Shown here: one piece after another, positions 1 to 6,327 of the stretch
Layout of the letters: every line of letters begins with the position of its first letter
Position numbering within the stretch: position 1 is the first letter of the stretch
Origin: Oscillospiraceae bacterium
GTDB lineage: Bacteria > Bacillota > Clostridia > Oscillospirales > Ruminococcaceae
NCBI GenBank assembly: GCA_017828835.1
Contig: JAGAEK010000094.1
Location: forward strand, 1-6,473
Direction: 5' to 3'
Length of the DNA stretch: 6,473 nt
The notes under the pieces: model-generated
What the model saw: the letters and a program-made list of their open reading frames with translations, nothing else
Databases searched by the model: none
What the model was told of the DNA's origin: nothing
Translations under genes and position numbers: made by a program

Positions 1-165
1 AAAAAGTGCACTACCGACGACGTTGAGCCGATGGTTTTCGTTTTACCGCTTGTCAACGTTTTGCGGGAAGACGAAAGAAAGCAGGAGTTTTCAAGAGAAA
101 GTTTGCTTAGCGGGGCACCTGAACACACGGAAGACAGCTGGCAGGTTCCGCGTTTGGTGAAATGA
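1..165 (+). CDS. gatC: Aspartyl/glutamyl-tRNA amidotransferase subunit C, C-terminal part
   Basis: This is the last 54 codons of GatC; the start lies before the window. GatC is the small subunit (about 95 residues) that wraps around the GatA-GatB interface and stabilises the complex. The frame reads DDVEPMVFVLPLVNVLRED, which matches the family core (VEP, then a helix ending in NVLREDE). It then runs through LLSGAPEH to a VPRLVK ending, the usual GatC C-terminus (NAPE...F-x-VP-x-V). The TGA at 163-165 is followed after 10 bases by gatA, whose ribosome binding site begins on the stop codon. The visible part of GatC looks ordinary and shows none of the decay seen in gatA. Family assignment is by remembered motif and gene order; the N-terminal half cannot be judged. 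Confidence 0.93.
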   Translation, partial: KKCTTDDVEPMVFVLPLVNVLREDERKQEFSRESLLSGAPEHTEDSWQVPRLVK

Positions 166-175
166 GAGGTGCTTT

Positions 176-1372
176 ATGAGTAATTATATTACGGAGATCG
201 ATCAGAAATGCGAAATCGCGGTAGACGACACGATACTGATAAAAGACGTCGAATGTACTGCGGGCTCGAGAATATTGGGCGGATTTGTGCCTTTGTTTGA
301 CGCGGAAGCGGTTGAAAGGATCAAAAAAGCAGGTTACGGTATCAAGGGAAAAACCAACGTAGGCGAGTTCGGACTTGATATTATCGGCGAAACGTCTTAT
401 TACGGCGAAGCGCAGGAAAACGGAAATCTGATCGGAGCCGCTGCAGATGAAGTTAAAAATCGCAAAGTTAAGGCGGCACTGTGCGTGGATCTGAACGGAG
501 CGCCGAGACGTGCGGCTGCCGTTTCGGGACAGACGTTTATAAAACCGACCTACGGGACCGTTTCAAGATACGGAGTCATACCTTGCGCGTGTTCGGGAGA
601 ACAGATCGGAGTTATGAGCGACAGTTCTGAAAACACAAAGAAATTTTTGACGATAATAGCCGGCCGTGACGATAAAGACGGAACGAGTCTTAAAAATGAT
701 TCTTATGATTACGAATCAAAAACCGAGCTTTCGGAAATGAATATTTGCTTAATAAAAGAACTGCTCGATGCGGCTGATGAAAAGGTTGCGGCAAGGATAC
801 GATCCGTTGTTAATTTCCTTGAAAAAAGCGGAGCGAAGACGGAATATATATCCGTCCCCGAGGTCAGATATGCGCAAGCGGCGTGGCAGATACTTTTGGC
901 AGCCGAGACCTGCAACAATATTTCAAGATACGACGGGGTAAAATTCGGATACCGTACGCCTGATTATAAAGACATAGACGAGCTTTATATTAAATCGAGA
1001 ACGGAAGGTCTTGGTATACTTTCAAAAGAAACGTTGATTTACGGTTCGGACGTTCTGTCAAAGGGCAGATACGACGTTTGCTACGATAAAGCGCTTCGGG
1101 TCAGACGTGTCGTTATGGATAAGATGAAAGATGTTTTTGGAAAATACGACGCGGTTCTTATCCCGGCGGGGAGTACGTTTGAATATAAAAAATATCCTTT
1201 GGATAAAGCGTTTGAAAACGTATATAAGGAGAGCTTGTTTACAGCTGTTTCCAGTATAACGGGTATGCCTGCGATAGTGTCTTGCGGAGTTCAGCTCGTT
1301 GCGGATCATCTTAATGAAAGCAAACTTTTTGAAATTGCCTCTAAACTTGATTTGTCGGAGGTGGAAAAATGA
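176..1372 (+). CDS. gatA: Divergent GatA subunit lacking the amidase catalytic serines (probable pseudoenzyme)
   Basis: GatA is normally the glutaminase subunit that frees ammonia for GatB. This 398-residue protein is GatA by gatC-A-B order and by conserved blocks: LIKD (K23), GKTNVGEF (58-65), IKPTYGTVSRYG (122-133), ISRYDGVKFGYR (249-260) and SRTEGLG (274-280). It is about 85 residues shorter than usual. It begins about 55 residues late, and the missing part cannot lie upstream because gatC fills that space. The SSGGS loop is replaced and shortened (LIGAAADE, 85-92). The signature D-T-G-G-S-x-R reads DLNGAPR (105-111), so the nucleophile Ser is Ala109 (GCG at 500-502); only the triad Lys remains. 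Against S. aureus GatA, Arg358 aligns with Thr286 and Asp425 with Ser353, both glutamine contacts. The site AGAGGTG (165-171) supports this ATG. The frame is intact with neighbour-like base composition, so a maintained scaffold is more likely than a dying gene. Alignments were by eye from memory. Confidence 0.88.
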   Translation: MSNYITEIDQKCEIAVDDTILIKDVECTAGSRILGGFVPLFDAEAVERIKKAGYGIKGKTNVGEFGLDIIGETSYYGEAQENGNLIGAAADEVKNRKVKAALCVDLNGAPRRAAAVSGQTFIKPTYGTVSRYGVIPCACSGEQIGVMSDSSENTKKFLTIIAGRDDKDGTSLKNDSYDYESKTELSEMNICLIKELLDAADEKVAARIRSVVNFLEKSGAKTEYISVPEVRYAQAAWQILLAAETCNNISRYDGVKFGYRTPDYKDIDELYIKSRTEGLGILSKETLIYGSDVLSKGRYDVCYDKALRVRRVVMDKMKDVFGKYDAVLIPAGSTFEYKKYPLDKAFENVYKESLFTAVSSITGMPAIVSCGVQLVADHLNESKLFEIASKLDLSEVEK

Positions 1373-2802
1373 AATACGAAATCGTGATCGGTTTGGAAAC
1401 ACACGTAGAACTTGCGACCGAATCGAAGATATTCTGTTCCTGCGGCGGACATTCGAATCAAGAGGGACCAAATACATGCGTATGTCCTGCATGCTGCGGA
1501 ATGCCGGGGATGCTTCCGGTTATGAACAAACGCGCCGTTGAACTTGCGGTCATGGCGGGAACGATGCTTAATTGCCAAATAAATAAATATACGACTTTCG
1601 ATAAAAAGAGCTATTATTATCCTGATCTGCCTTGTGCGTATCAGATCACACAGTGGTTCCATCCGATTTGCACGAACGGCTGTGTGGAAGTCAAGACAGC
1701 GTCGGGAAGCAGAAAAATCGGTATCAAACAGATACACATGGAAGAGGATGCCGGAAAGTTGGTACACGATGACTGGACGGATACGTCGCTCGTGGATTTC
1801 AACAGAACGAGCGTTCCGCTTATCGAGATCGTTTCGAGGCCGGATTTTCGCAGTAAAGAAGAGGTAGTCGCGTATCTTGAGATGTTGAAATCTACGTTCA
1901 GATTTGCGGGTATTTCGGAATGCGAAGAGGGTGCGATGAGATGCGACGTGAATATATCCGTACGCCCGGAGGGCTCGACAGAACTCGGAGTAAGAACGGA
2001 AATTAAAAATATGAGTTCTCTTGTTTCGATTTCGCGCGCTATAGAATATGAGACCGCGCGTCATATCGATGCGATCGAGCGTAATACGGAGGTTTTGGTA
2101 CAGGAGACGCGCCGCTGGGACGATATAAAGGGCAGGACGTTTTCGATGAGAAACAAAGAAACCGCCGCGGATTACCGCTATTTTCCTGACCCTAATCTGA
2201 TGCCGATAGTTATTGATGACGAATGGTTTGAGTCGATCAAAGCAAAAATGCCGATGATGGCAGAAGAAAAGGCAAAAATATATGTTGAACAGGGTATTTC
2301 GGAAGAAGACGCACGTGATCTGACGAGCGAAAGGAAGCTTTGTGAACTGCTTGATAAGGTCGCGGAGCTCGGAACGTCACCTAAAACCGTTGCGGCATGG
2401 ATACTTACCGATTGCGCCGGAATATTGAGAAAGAACGGAAAAGTGATCGGCGAGCTGTCTATTAAGCCTCAAAAGCTGTTTGACATTATTTCCATGGTCG
2501 AAAAGGGTACCATAACAAGAGGTGCGGGCAAAAAAGTTCTTGCGGCTGTAATTGAAAAGGACGTTGAACCGGAGCAGTATTGCAGAGAAAATGCTCTTGA
2601 CGCTCAAACCGATTCCGGACTTATAGCGTCCATAGTTAAAAAAGTTATCGAACAGAATCAAAATGCGGTGAAAGATTATTTGGGCGGAAAGACCAAAGCT
2701 TTTCAGGCGTTGTTCGGAGCCTGCATGAAAGAACTCAAGGGCAACGGAGATCCTGCCGTGATCAGAGCGGAACTTGAAAAAGAGCTTGCGGGTAAACAAT
2801 AA
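1369..2802 (+). CDS. gatB: Aspartyl/glutamyl-tRNA amidotransferase subunit B
   Basis: GatB binds misacylated Glu-tRNA(Gln) or Asp-tRNA(Asn), phosphorylates the side-chain carboxylate with ATP and replaces the phosphate with ammonia. The 477 residues are the normal length. Visible in order: GLETHVEL (8-15, metal-binding E10 and H12); a four-cysteine zinc knuckle (C23, C25, C39, C42, with extra C37 and C43); YYYPDLP (82-88); IHMEEDAGKLVHD (122-134); MRCDVNIS; TEIKNMSS; ETRRWDD; DYRYFPDPNL; and a helical plus YqeY-like tRNA-binding tail ending in a KGNGDPAVIRAEL-type segment. The active site looks intact. One oddity is that the near-invariant Lys of P-K-x-Y-Q-I is Cys89 (TGT at 1633-1635). The start overlaps the gatA stop (ATGA), and GGAGGTG at 1357-1363 precedes it, indicating translational coupling to gatA. 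Confidence 0.96.
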   Translation: MKYEIVIGLETHVELATESKIFCSCGGHSNQEGPNTCVCPACCGMPGMLPVMNKRAVELAVMAGTMLNCQINKYTTFDKKSYYYPDLPCAYQITQWFHPICTNGCVEVKTASGSRKIGIKQIHMEEDAGKLVHDDWTDTSLVDFNRTSVPLIEIVSRPDFRSKEEVVAYLEMLKSTFRFAGISECEEGAMRCDVNISVRPEGSTELGVRTEIKNMSSLVSISRAIEYETARHIDAIERNTEVLVQETRRWDDIKGRTFSMRNKETAADYRYFPDPNLMPIVIDDEWFESIKAKMPMMAEEKAKIYVEQGISEEDARDLTSERKLCELLDKVAELGTSPKTVAAWILTDCAGILRKNGKVIGELSIKPQKLFDIISMVEKGTITRGAGKKVLAAVIEKDVEPEQYCRENALDAQTDSGLIASIVKKVIEQNQNAVKDYLGGKTKAFQALFGACMKELKGNGDPAVIRAELEKELAGKQ

Positions 2803-2851
2803 AAACTGTTTTTATACAGTAAAAGTTTGCATATACGCGTTTTGTTTATTT

Positions 2852-2857
2852 GAGGAG
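2852..2857 (+). promoter_or_regulatory. Ribosome binding site fixing the start of the alanyl-tRNA editing gene
   Basis: GAGGAG lies 7 bases before the ATG at 2865. The open frame extends upstream to a TTG at 2850, but that codon overlaps this site and has no Shine-Dalgarno sequence of its own. The ATG at 2865 is therefore the likely start. Confidence 0.85.
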
Positions 2858-2864
2858 CAGAAAA

Positions 2865-4022
2865 ATGACGGACAAATTATTTGAAAACGATTCTTATATA
2901 AACGAATTTGAAGCAAAAGTATTAGAGTGTGCGGAATATAAAGAACGTTATAAAATCGTATTGGATAAGACCGCGTTTTTCCCTGAGGGCGGAGGACAAA
3001 AAGCCGATACCGGATTTTTGAACGGCGTGAAAGTCATTGACGTTTGGGAAAAGGACGGGACGGTTTACCATGAGGTCAGTGAAAAGCTTGAGCCTGGAAC
3101 GGTAGTAAAAGGCGAGATCGATTGGCTGCAGCGCTTTTACAGGATGCAAAACCATTCGGGTGAGCATTTGATTTCGGGTATAATCCATGCTCTTTACGGA
3201 TACAACAACGTCGGATTTCATATGGGACATGACGTCGTAACGCTTGACGTGGACGGCAGGATCAGTATAGGTGAACTTAAGGACGTTGAAGAGAGAGCAA
3301 ACGAAGCGATATATGAAAACGTTCCGATACGTGCTTTCGTGCCGAAAAAATCGGACTTGGAAAGAATGGATATAAGAAGCAAGATCGATTTGACCGAAGG
3401 TATAAGGATAGTTGAAATAGAAGGATATGATCGCTGCGCGTGCTGCGCTCCTCACGTTGCGAAAACCGGGGAGATCGGTATCGTCAAGATACTGAACTCT
3501 TATCCGAACAAAGGCGGGACGCGTATCGAACTGCTTTGCGGTCATGACGCGCTTGAATATTACAGAAAAAAGCTCAGCGACAACACCGAGATAATGAAGC
3601 TTTTATCGGCTCCGGACGGTCAGACGGCGGAAGCGGTGAGAAAATTGCTCGACAGTATCTCGGCCTACAAGACGGAAATCAGGTCGTTGAAAGATAAGCT
3701 TGCACTGGCTAAACTCAAAGTTCAGAAGATAAATTCGGTAGCGGTCGGATATTTGGAAGATGCCGATTTTGATGATCTGAGAGTATGTATAAATCAATTA
3801 ACGGTCGGAAACGACGGGATCTGTGCGGTGTTTTCGGGAACTGAAAACACCGACGGCTGTATGTATATCGTTTCGAGCGAAAGCAGTGATATTGCGAAAT
3901 TTATGCAGCATCTGAAAGATACTCTCAACGCAAAAGGCGGAGGGAAATCAAATTATTCTCAAGGTAAAGTTCCTGCAAATTTCGGCGAAATAATAAAAGC
4001 GATAGAAAATTACAGGGTTTGA
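2865..4022 (+). CDS. alaX: Alanyl-tRNA editing protein, AlaX long form (editing plus DHHA1 domains)
   Basis: This is a free-standing trans-editing hydrolase that deacylates mischarged Ser-tRNA(Ala) (and Gly-tRNA(Ala) in some members) in the cytoplasm. The 385 residues fit the long AlaX type. There is an N-terminal barrel with the FFPEGGGQKADTG motif (38-50). The editing domain then carries the zinc ligands of the HxxxH (H97, H101) and CxxxH (C193, H197) motifs, the latter followed by TGEIG. A helical stretch likely to be coiled coil follows (about 240-290). The C-terminal DHHA1 domain ends in a GGGKSNYSQG loop (358-367), the counterpart of the glycine loop that contacts the tRNA elbow in AlaRS. 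There is no class II aminoacylation core, so it is not alaS. It lies 62 bases after gatB with no convincing terminator between them, so co-transcription is possible. All catalytic ligands are present. Confidence 0.92.
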   Translation: MTDKLFENDSYINEFEAKVLECAEYKERYKIVLDKTAFFPEGGGQKADTGFLNGVKVIDVWEKDGTVYHEVSEKLEPGTVVKGEIDWLQRFYRMQNHSGEHLISGIIHALYGYNNVGFHMGHDVVTLDVDGRISIGELKDVEERANEAIYENVPIRAFVPKKSDLERMDIRSKIDLTEGIRIVEIEGYDRCACCAPHVAKTGEIGIVKILNSYPNKGGTRIELLCGHDALEYYRKKLSDNTEIMKLLSAPDGQTAEAVRKLLDSISAYKTEIRSLKDKLALAKLKVQKINSVAVGYLEDADFDDLRVCINQLTVGNDGICAVFSGTENTDGCMYIVSSESSDIAKFMQHLKDTLNAKGGGKSNYSQGKVPANFGEIIKAIENYRV

Positions 4023-4064
4023 TATCGTTTTTTAAAAGAAAATGTATTGTTTTGTAAAAATATA

Positions 4065-4093
4065 TTTACTTTTTATTCTTTATTAGATATAAT
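4065..4093 (+). promoter_or_regulatory. Sigma-A-type promoter for the lipoprotein gene
   Basis: TTTACT (4065-4070, 4 of 6 to TTGACA) and a perfect TATAAT (4088-4093) are 17 bases apart in a very AT-rich spacer. They lie about 44 bases before the lipoprotein ATG, leaving a short leader with room for the ribosome binding site. This was found by reading, not by a scoring matrix. Confidence 0.7.
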
Positions 4094-4136
4094 GTTTATA
4101 TGATATACGTAATAATATCATTAGAGGATAAAAATT

Positions 4137-4646
4137 ATGAAAAAGATATTTTGTCTGTTGTTAGCAATTATTTTGGTTTTATCGTTTGCATCCTGTCAGA
4201 ATCAGTCCGGCGGCAAAGATAAAAATAAGAGTAAAGTTGAACAGCTTCAATATGATCTTACGACCGTTGAAGGATTTCTCAAGGCTTTCGGACTTAACGA
4301 AGAAGATATGAAATGCAAGAATTTCAGCAGGGTCGACAAAATTTCTTATAATGATAAAAACGGCGATATTTACGCGATCGGCTCATACGTTTCTGAAAAA
4401 GTGGAGAATGCCGATACGGTAGTCTGGGTCGAACACATCACGAATAAACTGAAGAAATTGGCGGATAAAAATACGTTCATGGTATTGATTGCCTATAATA
4501 TCGAAGGCAAGTTGACCGCAAACGGATATTATAAATATAAAGGTCACAAAGTAATGCTGGATATTAAAACCGAGCCGGAGGCGTCAGACGGCAGTGATAC
4601 TGCTGACGCGGCCGCAACTTGCATTTTGAGCTTGAAATTCCAATAA
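4137..4646 (+). CDS. Small lipoprotein of unknown function
   Basis: The product is 169 residues. The N-terminus is a lipoprotein signal: MKK, a hydrophobic core (residues 4-17), then a lipobox FAS-C with the modified cysteine at C20. The mature protein should be anchored on the outer face of the cytoplasmic membrane. A short Lys/Gly/Asn-rich tether follows, then a compact mixed alpha/beta-looking domain of roughly 110 residues (LTTVEGFLKAFGL near its start, VVWVEHITNKLKK in the middle). Before the end there is an acidic, Ser/Ala-rich patch (EPEASDGSDTADAAA). I do not recognise a family and see no catalytic motif. AGAGGA at 4123-4128 lies 8 bases before the ATG, and the gene has its own promoter, so it is probably a single-gene unit. 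The protein being real is well supported; its function is open. Confidence 0.85.
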   Translation: MKKIFCLLLAIILVLSFASCQNQSGGKDKNKSKVEQLQYDLTTVEGFLKAFGLNEEDMKCKNFSRVDKISYNDKNGDIYAIGSYVSEKVENADTVVWVEHITNKLKKLADKNTFMVLIAYNIEGKLTANGYYKYKGHKVMLDIKTEPEASDGSDTADAAATCILSLKFQ

Positions 4647-4664
4647 AGCGTATACGGTCGCTTT
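4645..4664 (+). terminator. Possible weak hairpin at the end of the lipoprotein gene
   Basis: AAAGCG (4645-4650) pairs perfectly with CGCTTT (4659-4664) around an 8-base loop, and the stem starts inside the TAA stop codon. No run of T follows, so it may only protect the mRNA end or be a poor terminator. The right arm overlaps the proposed -35 box of the next gene. Confidence 0.3.
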
Positions 4665-4692
4665 GATCTTGCCCGGCTATAACCGTTATAAT
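4663..4692 (+). promoter_or_regulatory. Sigma-A-type promoter for the zinc-ribbon membrane protein gene
   Basis: TTGATC (4663-4668, 4 of 6) and TATAAT (4687-4692) are separated by 18 bases. A 13-base palindrome TATAAC-C-GTTATA (4678-4690) overlaps the -10 box and could be an operator, although it is AT-rich and short enough to arise by chance. The start codon is 58 bases downstream of the -10 box. Confidence 0.6.
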
Positions 4693-4735
4693 TGTTGTTG
4701 TCATTGAGTTATCATAAAAAATCAAAATCTAAATG

Positions 4736-4741
4736 AGGAGG
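4736..4741 (+). promoter_or_regulatory. Ribosome binding site fixing the start of the zinc-ribbon gene
   Basis: A perfect AGGAGG lies 9 bases before the ATG at 4751. An in-frame upstream ATG at 4733 would place this site inside the coding region as the codons for MRR and has no site of its own. Starting at 4751 also gives the usual zinc-ribbon N-terminus, MANCTKCG. Confidence 0.88.
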
Positions 4742-4750
4742 ATAAGTAAA

Positions 4751-5359
4751 ATGGCAAATTGTACAAAATGCGGTACTGTCTTGGATGAGGACGTAAAATT
4801 CTGTCCGAATTGCGGAGCTTCTGTTGAAGAAGAGGCACCCGAAGCGGAGTCTGCTGTACAGGAAGAAAAAACCGAAGCAGCTTCTGCCGGAGAAGAAAAA
4901 GCTGAAGCGGAGTCTGCTGCTCAGGAAGAAAAAACCGAATCGACCTCTTCTGCGGAAGGGAAAACGGAAACTACTTCTTTTGAGGAAAAAGCAAAACAGT
5001 TGAACGAAACCCCTGACACAACTTCGGAATACGACAAAACCGATATCGAACAAAATAAGGTTATGGCGATTTTGGCATATATCGGTATTTTGGTTTTGAT
5101 TCCGATTTTTGCTGCACCTCAATCCAAATTTGCAAGATATCATTCAAATCAGGGACTTATTCTTTGTATTGTCGGAATCGTTGTTGAAGTCGTATTGTCA
5201 ATACTCGGAATTATTCCGTTTATCGGTATTTTGTTTGTAGTTATCGGATGGCTTTTCAGCTTGGTTTGGCTTTTGTTGGCGATACTCGGAATTGTCAATG
5301 CCGCTAACGGAAAAGCGAAAGAACTGCCCATTATCGGAAAATACAAGATTTTGAAATAA
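4751..5359 (+). CDS. Zinc-ribbon membrane protein with acidic linker, DUF4870/Tic20-like
   Basis: The product is 202 residues with three parts. Residues 4-21 form a short zinc ribbon (C4-x2-C7, C18-x2-C21), as on many Firmicute membrane proteins. Residues 25-100 are a hydrophilic, Glu/Ala/Ser/Lys-rich and probably disordered linker containing a 21-residue tandem repeat. Residues 104-185 are hydrophobic with about three membrane segments (near 104-122, 134-155 and 157-183). A conserved-looking loop, APQSKFARYHSNQG (122-135), lies between the first two, and the end reads GKAKELPIIGKYKILK. This loop and tail resemble the DUF4870/Tic20-like small membrane proteins of clostridia, whose function is not settled. 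The ribbon and linker should be cytoplasmic. The gene has its own promoter and a strong terminator, so it is probably monocistronic. Domain calls are from memory of the family pattern. Confidence 0.85.
   Translation: MANCTKCGTVLDEDVKFCPNCGASVEEEAPEAESAVQEEKTEAASAGEEKAEAESAAQEEKTESTSSAEGKTETTSFEEKAKQLNETPDTTSEYDKTDIEQNKVMAILAYIGILVLIPIFAAPQSKFARYHSNQGLILCIVGIVVEVVLSILGIIPFIGILFVVIGWLFSLVWLLLAILGIVNAANGKAKELPIIGKYKILK
4841..4966 (+). repeat. Two tandem copies of a 63-base in-frame repeat in the zinc-ribbon linker
   Basis: GAAGCGGAGTCTGCTG occurs at 4841-4856 and again at 4904-4919, exactly 63 bases (21 codons) apart. CAGGAAGAAAAAACCGAA recurs at the same spacing. The encoded units begin EAESAVQEEKTE and EAESAAQEEKTE, and a decayed third copy (ETTSFEEK) follows. 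Nucleotide identity between the copies is high, especially in the first 30 bases, which suggests a recent duplication within the linker. Confidence 0.8.
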
Positions 5360-5392
5360 GTTTTTGTATTTAGTTGACTGAAAGACGTACAT

Positions 5393-5437
5393 AAAAGCCG
5401 ACATTTTGAGAAATCAATATGTTGGCTTTTGTTTTTT
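5393..5437 (+). terminator. Strong rho-independent terminator after the zinc-ribbon gene
   Basis: AAAAGCCGACAT (5393-5404) pairs with ATGTTGGCTTTT (5419-5430) over 12 positions with one G-T pair, around a 14-base loop that can add a TTG/CAA pairing. G and six T follow (5432-5437). It lies 34 bases after the stop codon. The A-rich left arm means it could also work in the reverse direction, but no minus-strand gene is nearby. Confidence 0.88.
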
Positions 5438-5486
5438 GAAAATTTATGATATAATTATTATAAGCGTTAGGAAATTATTGATAATG

Positions 5487-5515
5487 TTGGAAATAATAAC
5501 AAAACAGTGTATAAT
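5487..5515 (+). promoter_or_regulatory. Sigma-A-type promoter for the flavin reductase-like gene
   Basis: TTGGAA (5487-5492, 4 of 6) and a perfect TATAAT (5510-5515) are 17 bases apart. They sit just after the preceding terminator and 30 bases before the proposed start codon, giving a very short leader. Confidence 0.7.
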
Positions 5516-5545
5516 ATAGAATATATTTAGGGCGTGAGATATAAA

Positions 5546-6178
5546 ATGAACAAAAAAACAATGAAACCGGGAACCTTGCTTGCACCTTGTCCGGTCGTTA
5601 TGGTTAGCTGCGGCACGGAGGAAGAATCGAATATACTGACGATAGCTTGGACGGGAATCGTCAATTCCGATCCGGCAATGACGTATATTTCGGTACGTCC
5701 TTCGAGATATTCCTATGAAATTATTAAGAAAAGCGGTGAGTTTGTGATAAATCTTGCGACCGCAAAATTGATTTTCGCGACGGATTTCTGCGGAGTAAAA
5801 AGCGGTGCGGACGTTGATAAATTTAAAGAGACCGGGCTTACGAAAGAAAAAGCGTCGAAGGTAAAGGCGCCTATGATAGCGGAGAGTCCGATAAACATAG
5901 AATGTCGTGTGAAGGAAGTGATCCCGCTTGGAAGCCATGATATGTTTTTGGCTGAAATAGTTGCGGTCAATGTTTCTGAAGATATCATAGACAAGAGCGG
6001 TAAATTGCGGTTTGAAAAGTGCGGTTTAGCGGCGTTTTCACACGGACAGTATTTTGCTTTGGGGGCGGTACTCGGGACTTTCGGCTTTTCGGTCAAGAAA
6101 AAAAGCAAAAGGAAGAATAACGGGAAAAACATAAAAGGTAACAAATTGGAGAATGGCAATTTAAAACAGAAAGTATAA
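5546..6178 (+). CDS. Flavin reductase-like, FMN-binding split-barrel protein with basic tail
   Basis: The product is 210 residues of the flavin reductase-like/flavoredoxin family, cytoplasmic proteins that bind FMN in a split beta-barrel. Family features in order are a PGTLLAPCPVVMVSCG start, NILTIAWTG, YISVRPSRYSYEII, GEFVINLAT, DFCGVKSGADVDKFKETGLT, KAPMIAESPINIEC, PLGSHDMFLAEI and FSHGQYFALG. The substrate and electron partner cannot be told from the sequence. Many homologues end soon after the FGxSV strand. This one continues for about 27 residues of Lys/Asn-rich tail (from about residue 184), which is unusual. The frame is open back to a GTG at 5534, but ATG 5546 is preferred. The only candidate ribosome binding sequence (GTGA at 5534-5537, or AGGG at 5529-5532) would coincide with or crowd the GTG. 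The gene has its own promoter and appears to stand alone. Confidence 0.9.
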   Translation: MNKKTMKPGTLLAPCPVVMVSCGTEEESNILTIAWTGIVNSDPAMTYISVRPSRYSYEIIKKSGEFVINLATAKLIFATDFCGVKSGADVDKFKETGLTKEKASKVKAPMIAESPINIECRVKEVIPLGSHDMFLAEIVAVNVSEDIIDKSGKLRFEKCGLAAFSHGQYFALGAVLGTFGFSVKKKSKRKNNGKNIKGNKLENGNLKQKV

Positions 6179-6217
6179 ATTTGACAAAAAAATATATAAA
6201 AATGCACAAAAACGGAT

Positions 6218-6240
6218 AATTTTCAGATTGAGGGAAAATT
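6218..6240 (+). terminator. Weak AT-rich hairpin after the flavin reductase-like gene
   Basis: AATTTTC (6218-6224) pairs with GAAAATT (6234-6240) around a 9-base loop, followed by GTTTTC. The stem has a single G-C pair and no long T run, so termination here is doubtful. No better candidate was seen in this spacer. Confidence 0.25.
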
Positions 6241-6327
6241 GTTTTCGACAATAAATAAAGTATGCGAAATTCAAAAATTTACTGAATAAAAAAAGATATT
6301 ATACATTTCGGATACAGCGAATGGTTG

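Noticed and set aside
176..1372. gatA as an outright pseudogene
   Set aside because: No stop or frameshift, good translation signals, conserved family blocks and coupling to gatB argue for a maintained, changed protein rather than a decaying one.
1306..2064. Long minus-strand open frame (252 codons) opposite gatA/gatB
   Set aside because: It lies antisense to well-supported gatA and gatB, has an Arg/His/Phe-rich composition typical of a mirrored coding frame, and matches no recognisable family.
2805..2820. ACTGT/ACAGT inverted repeat after gatB as a terminator
   Set aside because: The stem is only 5 pairs with two G-C pairs and no T run follows, so it is unlikely to end transcription between gatB and the editing gene.
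2922..3545. Minus-strand open frame (207 codons) opposite the alanyl-tRNA editing gene
   Set aside because: The plus strand encodes clear catalytic motifs here; the antisense frame has no ribosome binding site context or family features.
6181..6200. Perfect TTGACA (6181-6186) with TATAAA (6195-6200) as a promoter
   Set aside because: The spacing is 8 bases, far too short, and nothing resembling a -10 box lies 16-18 bases downstream of TTGACA.
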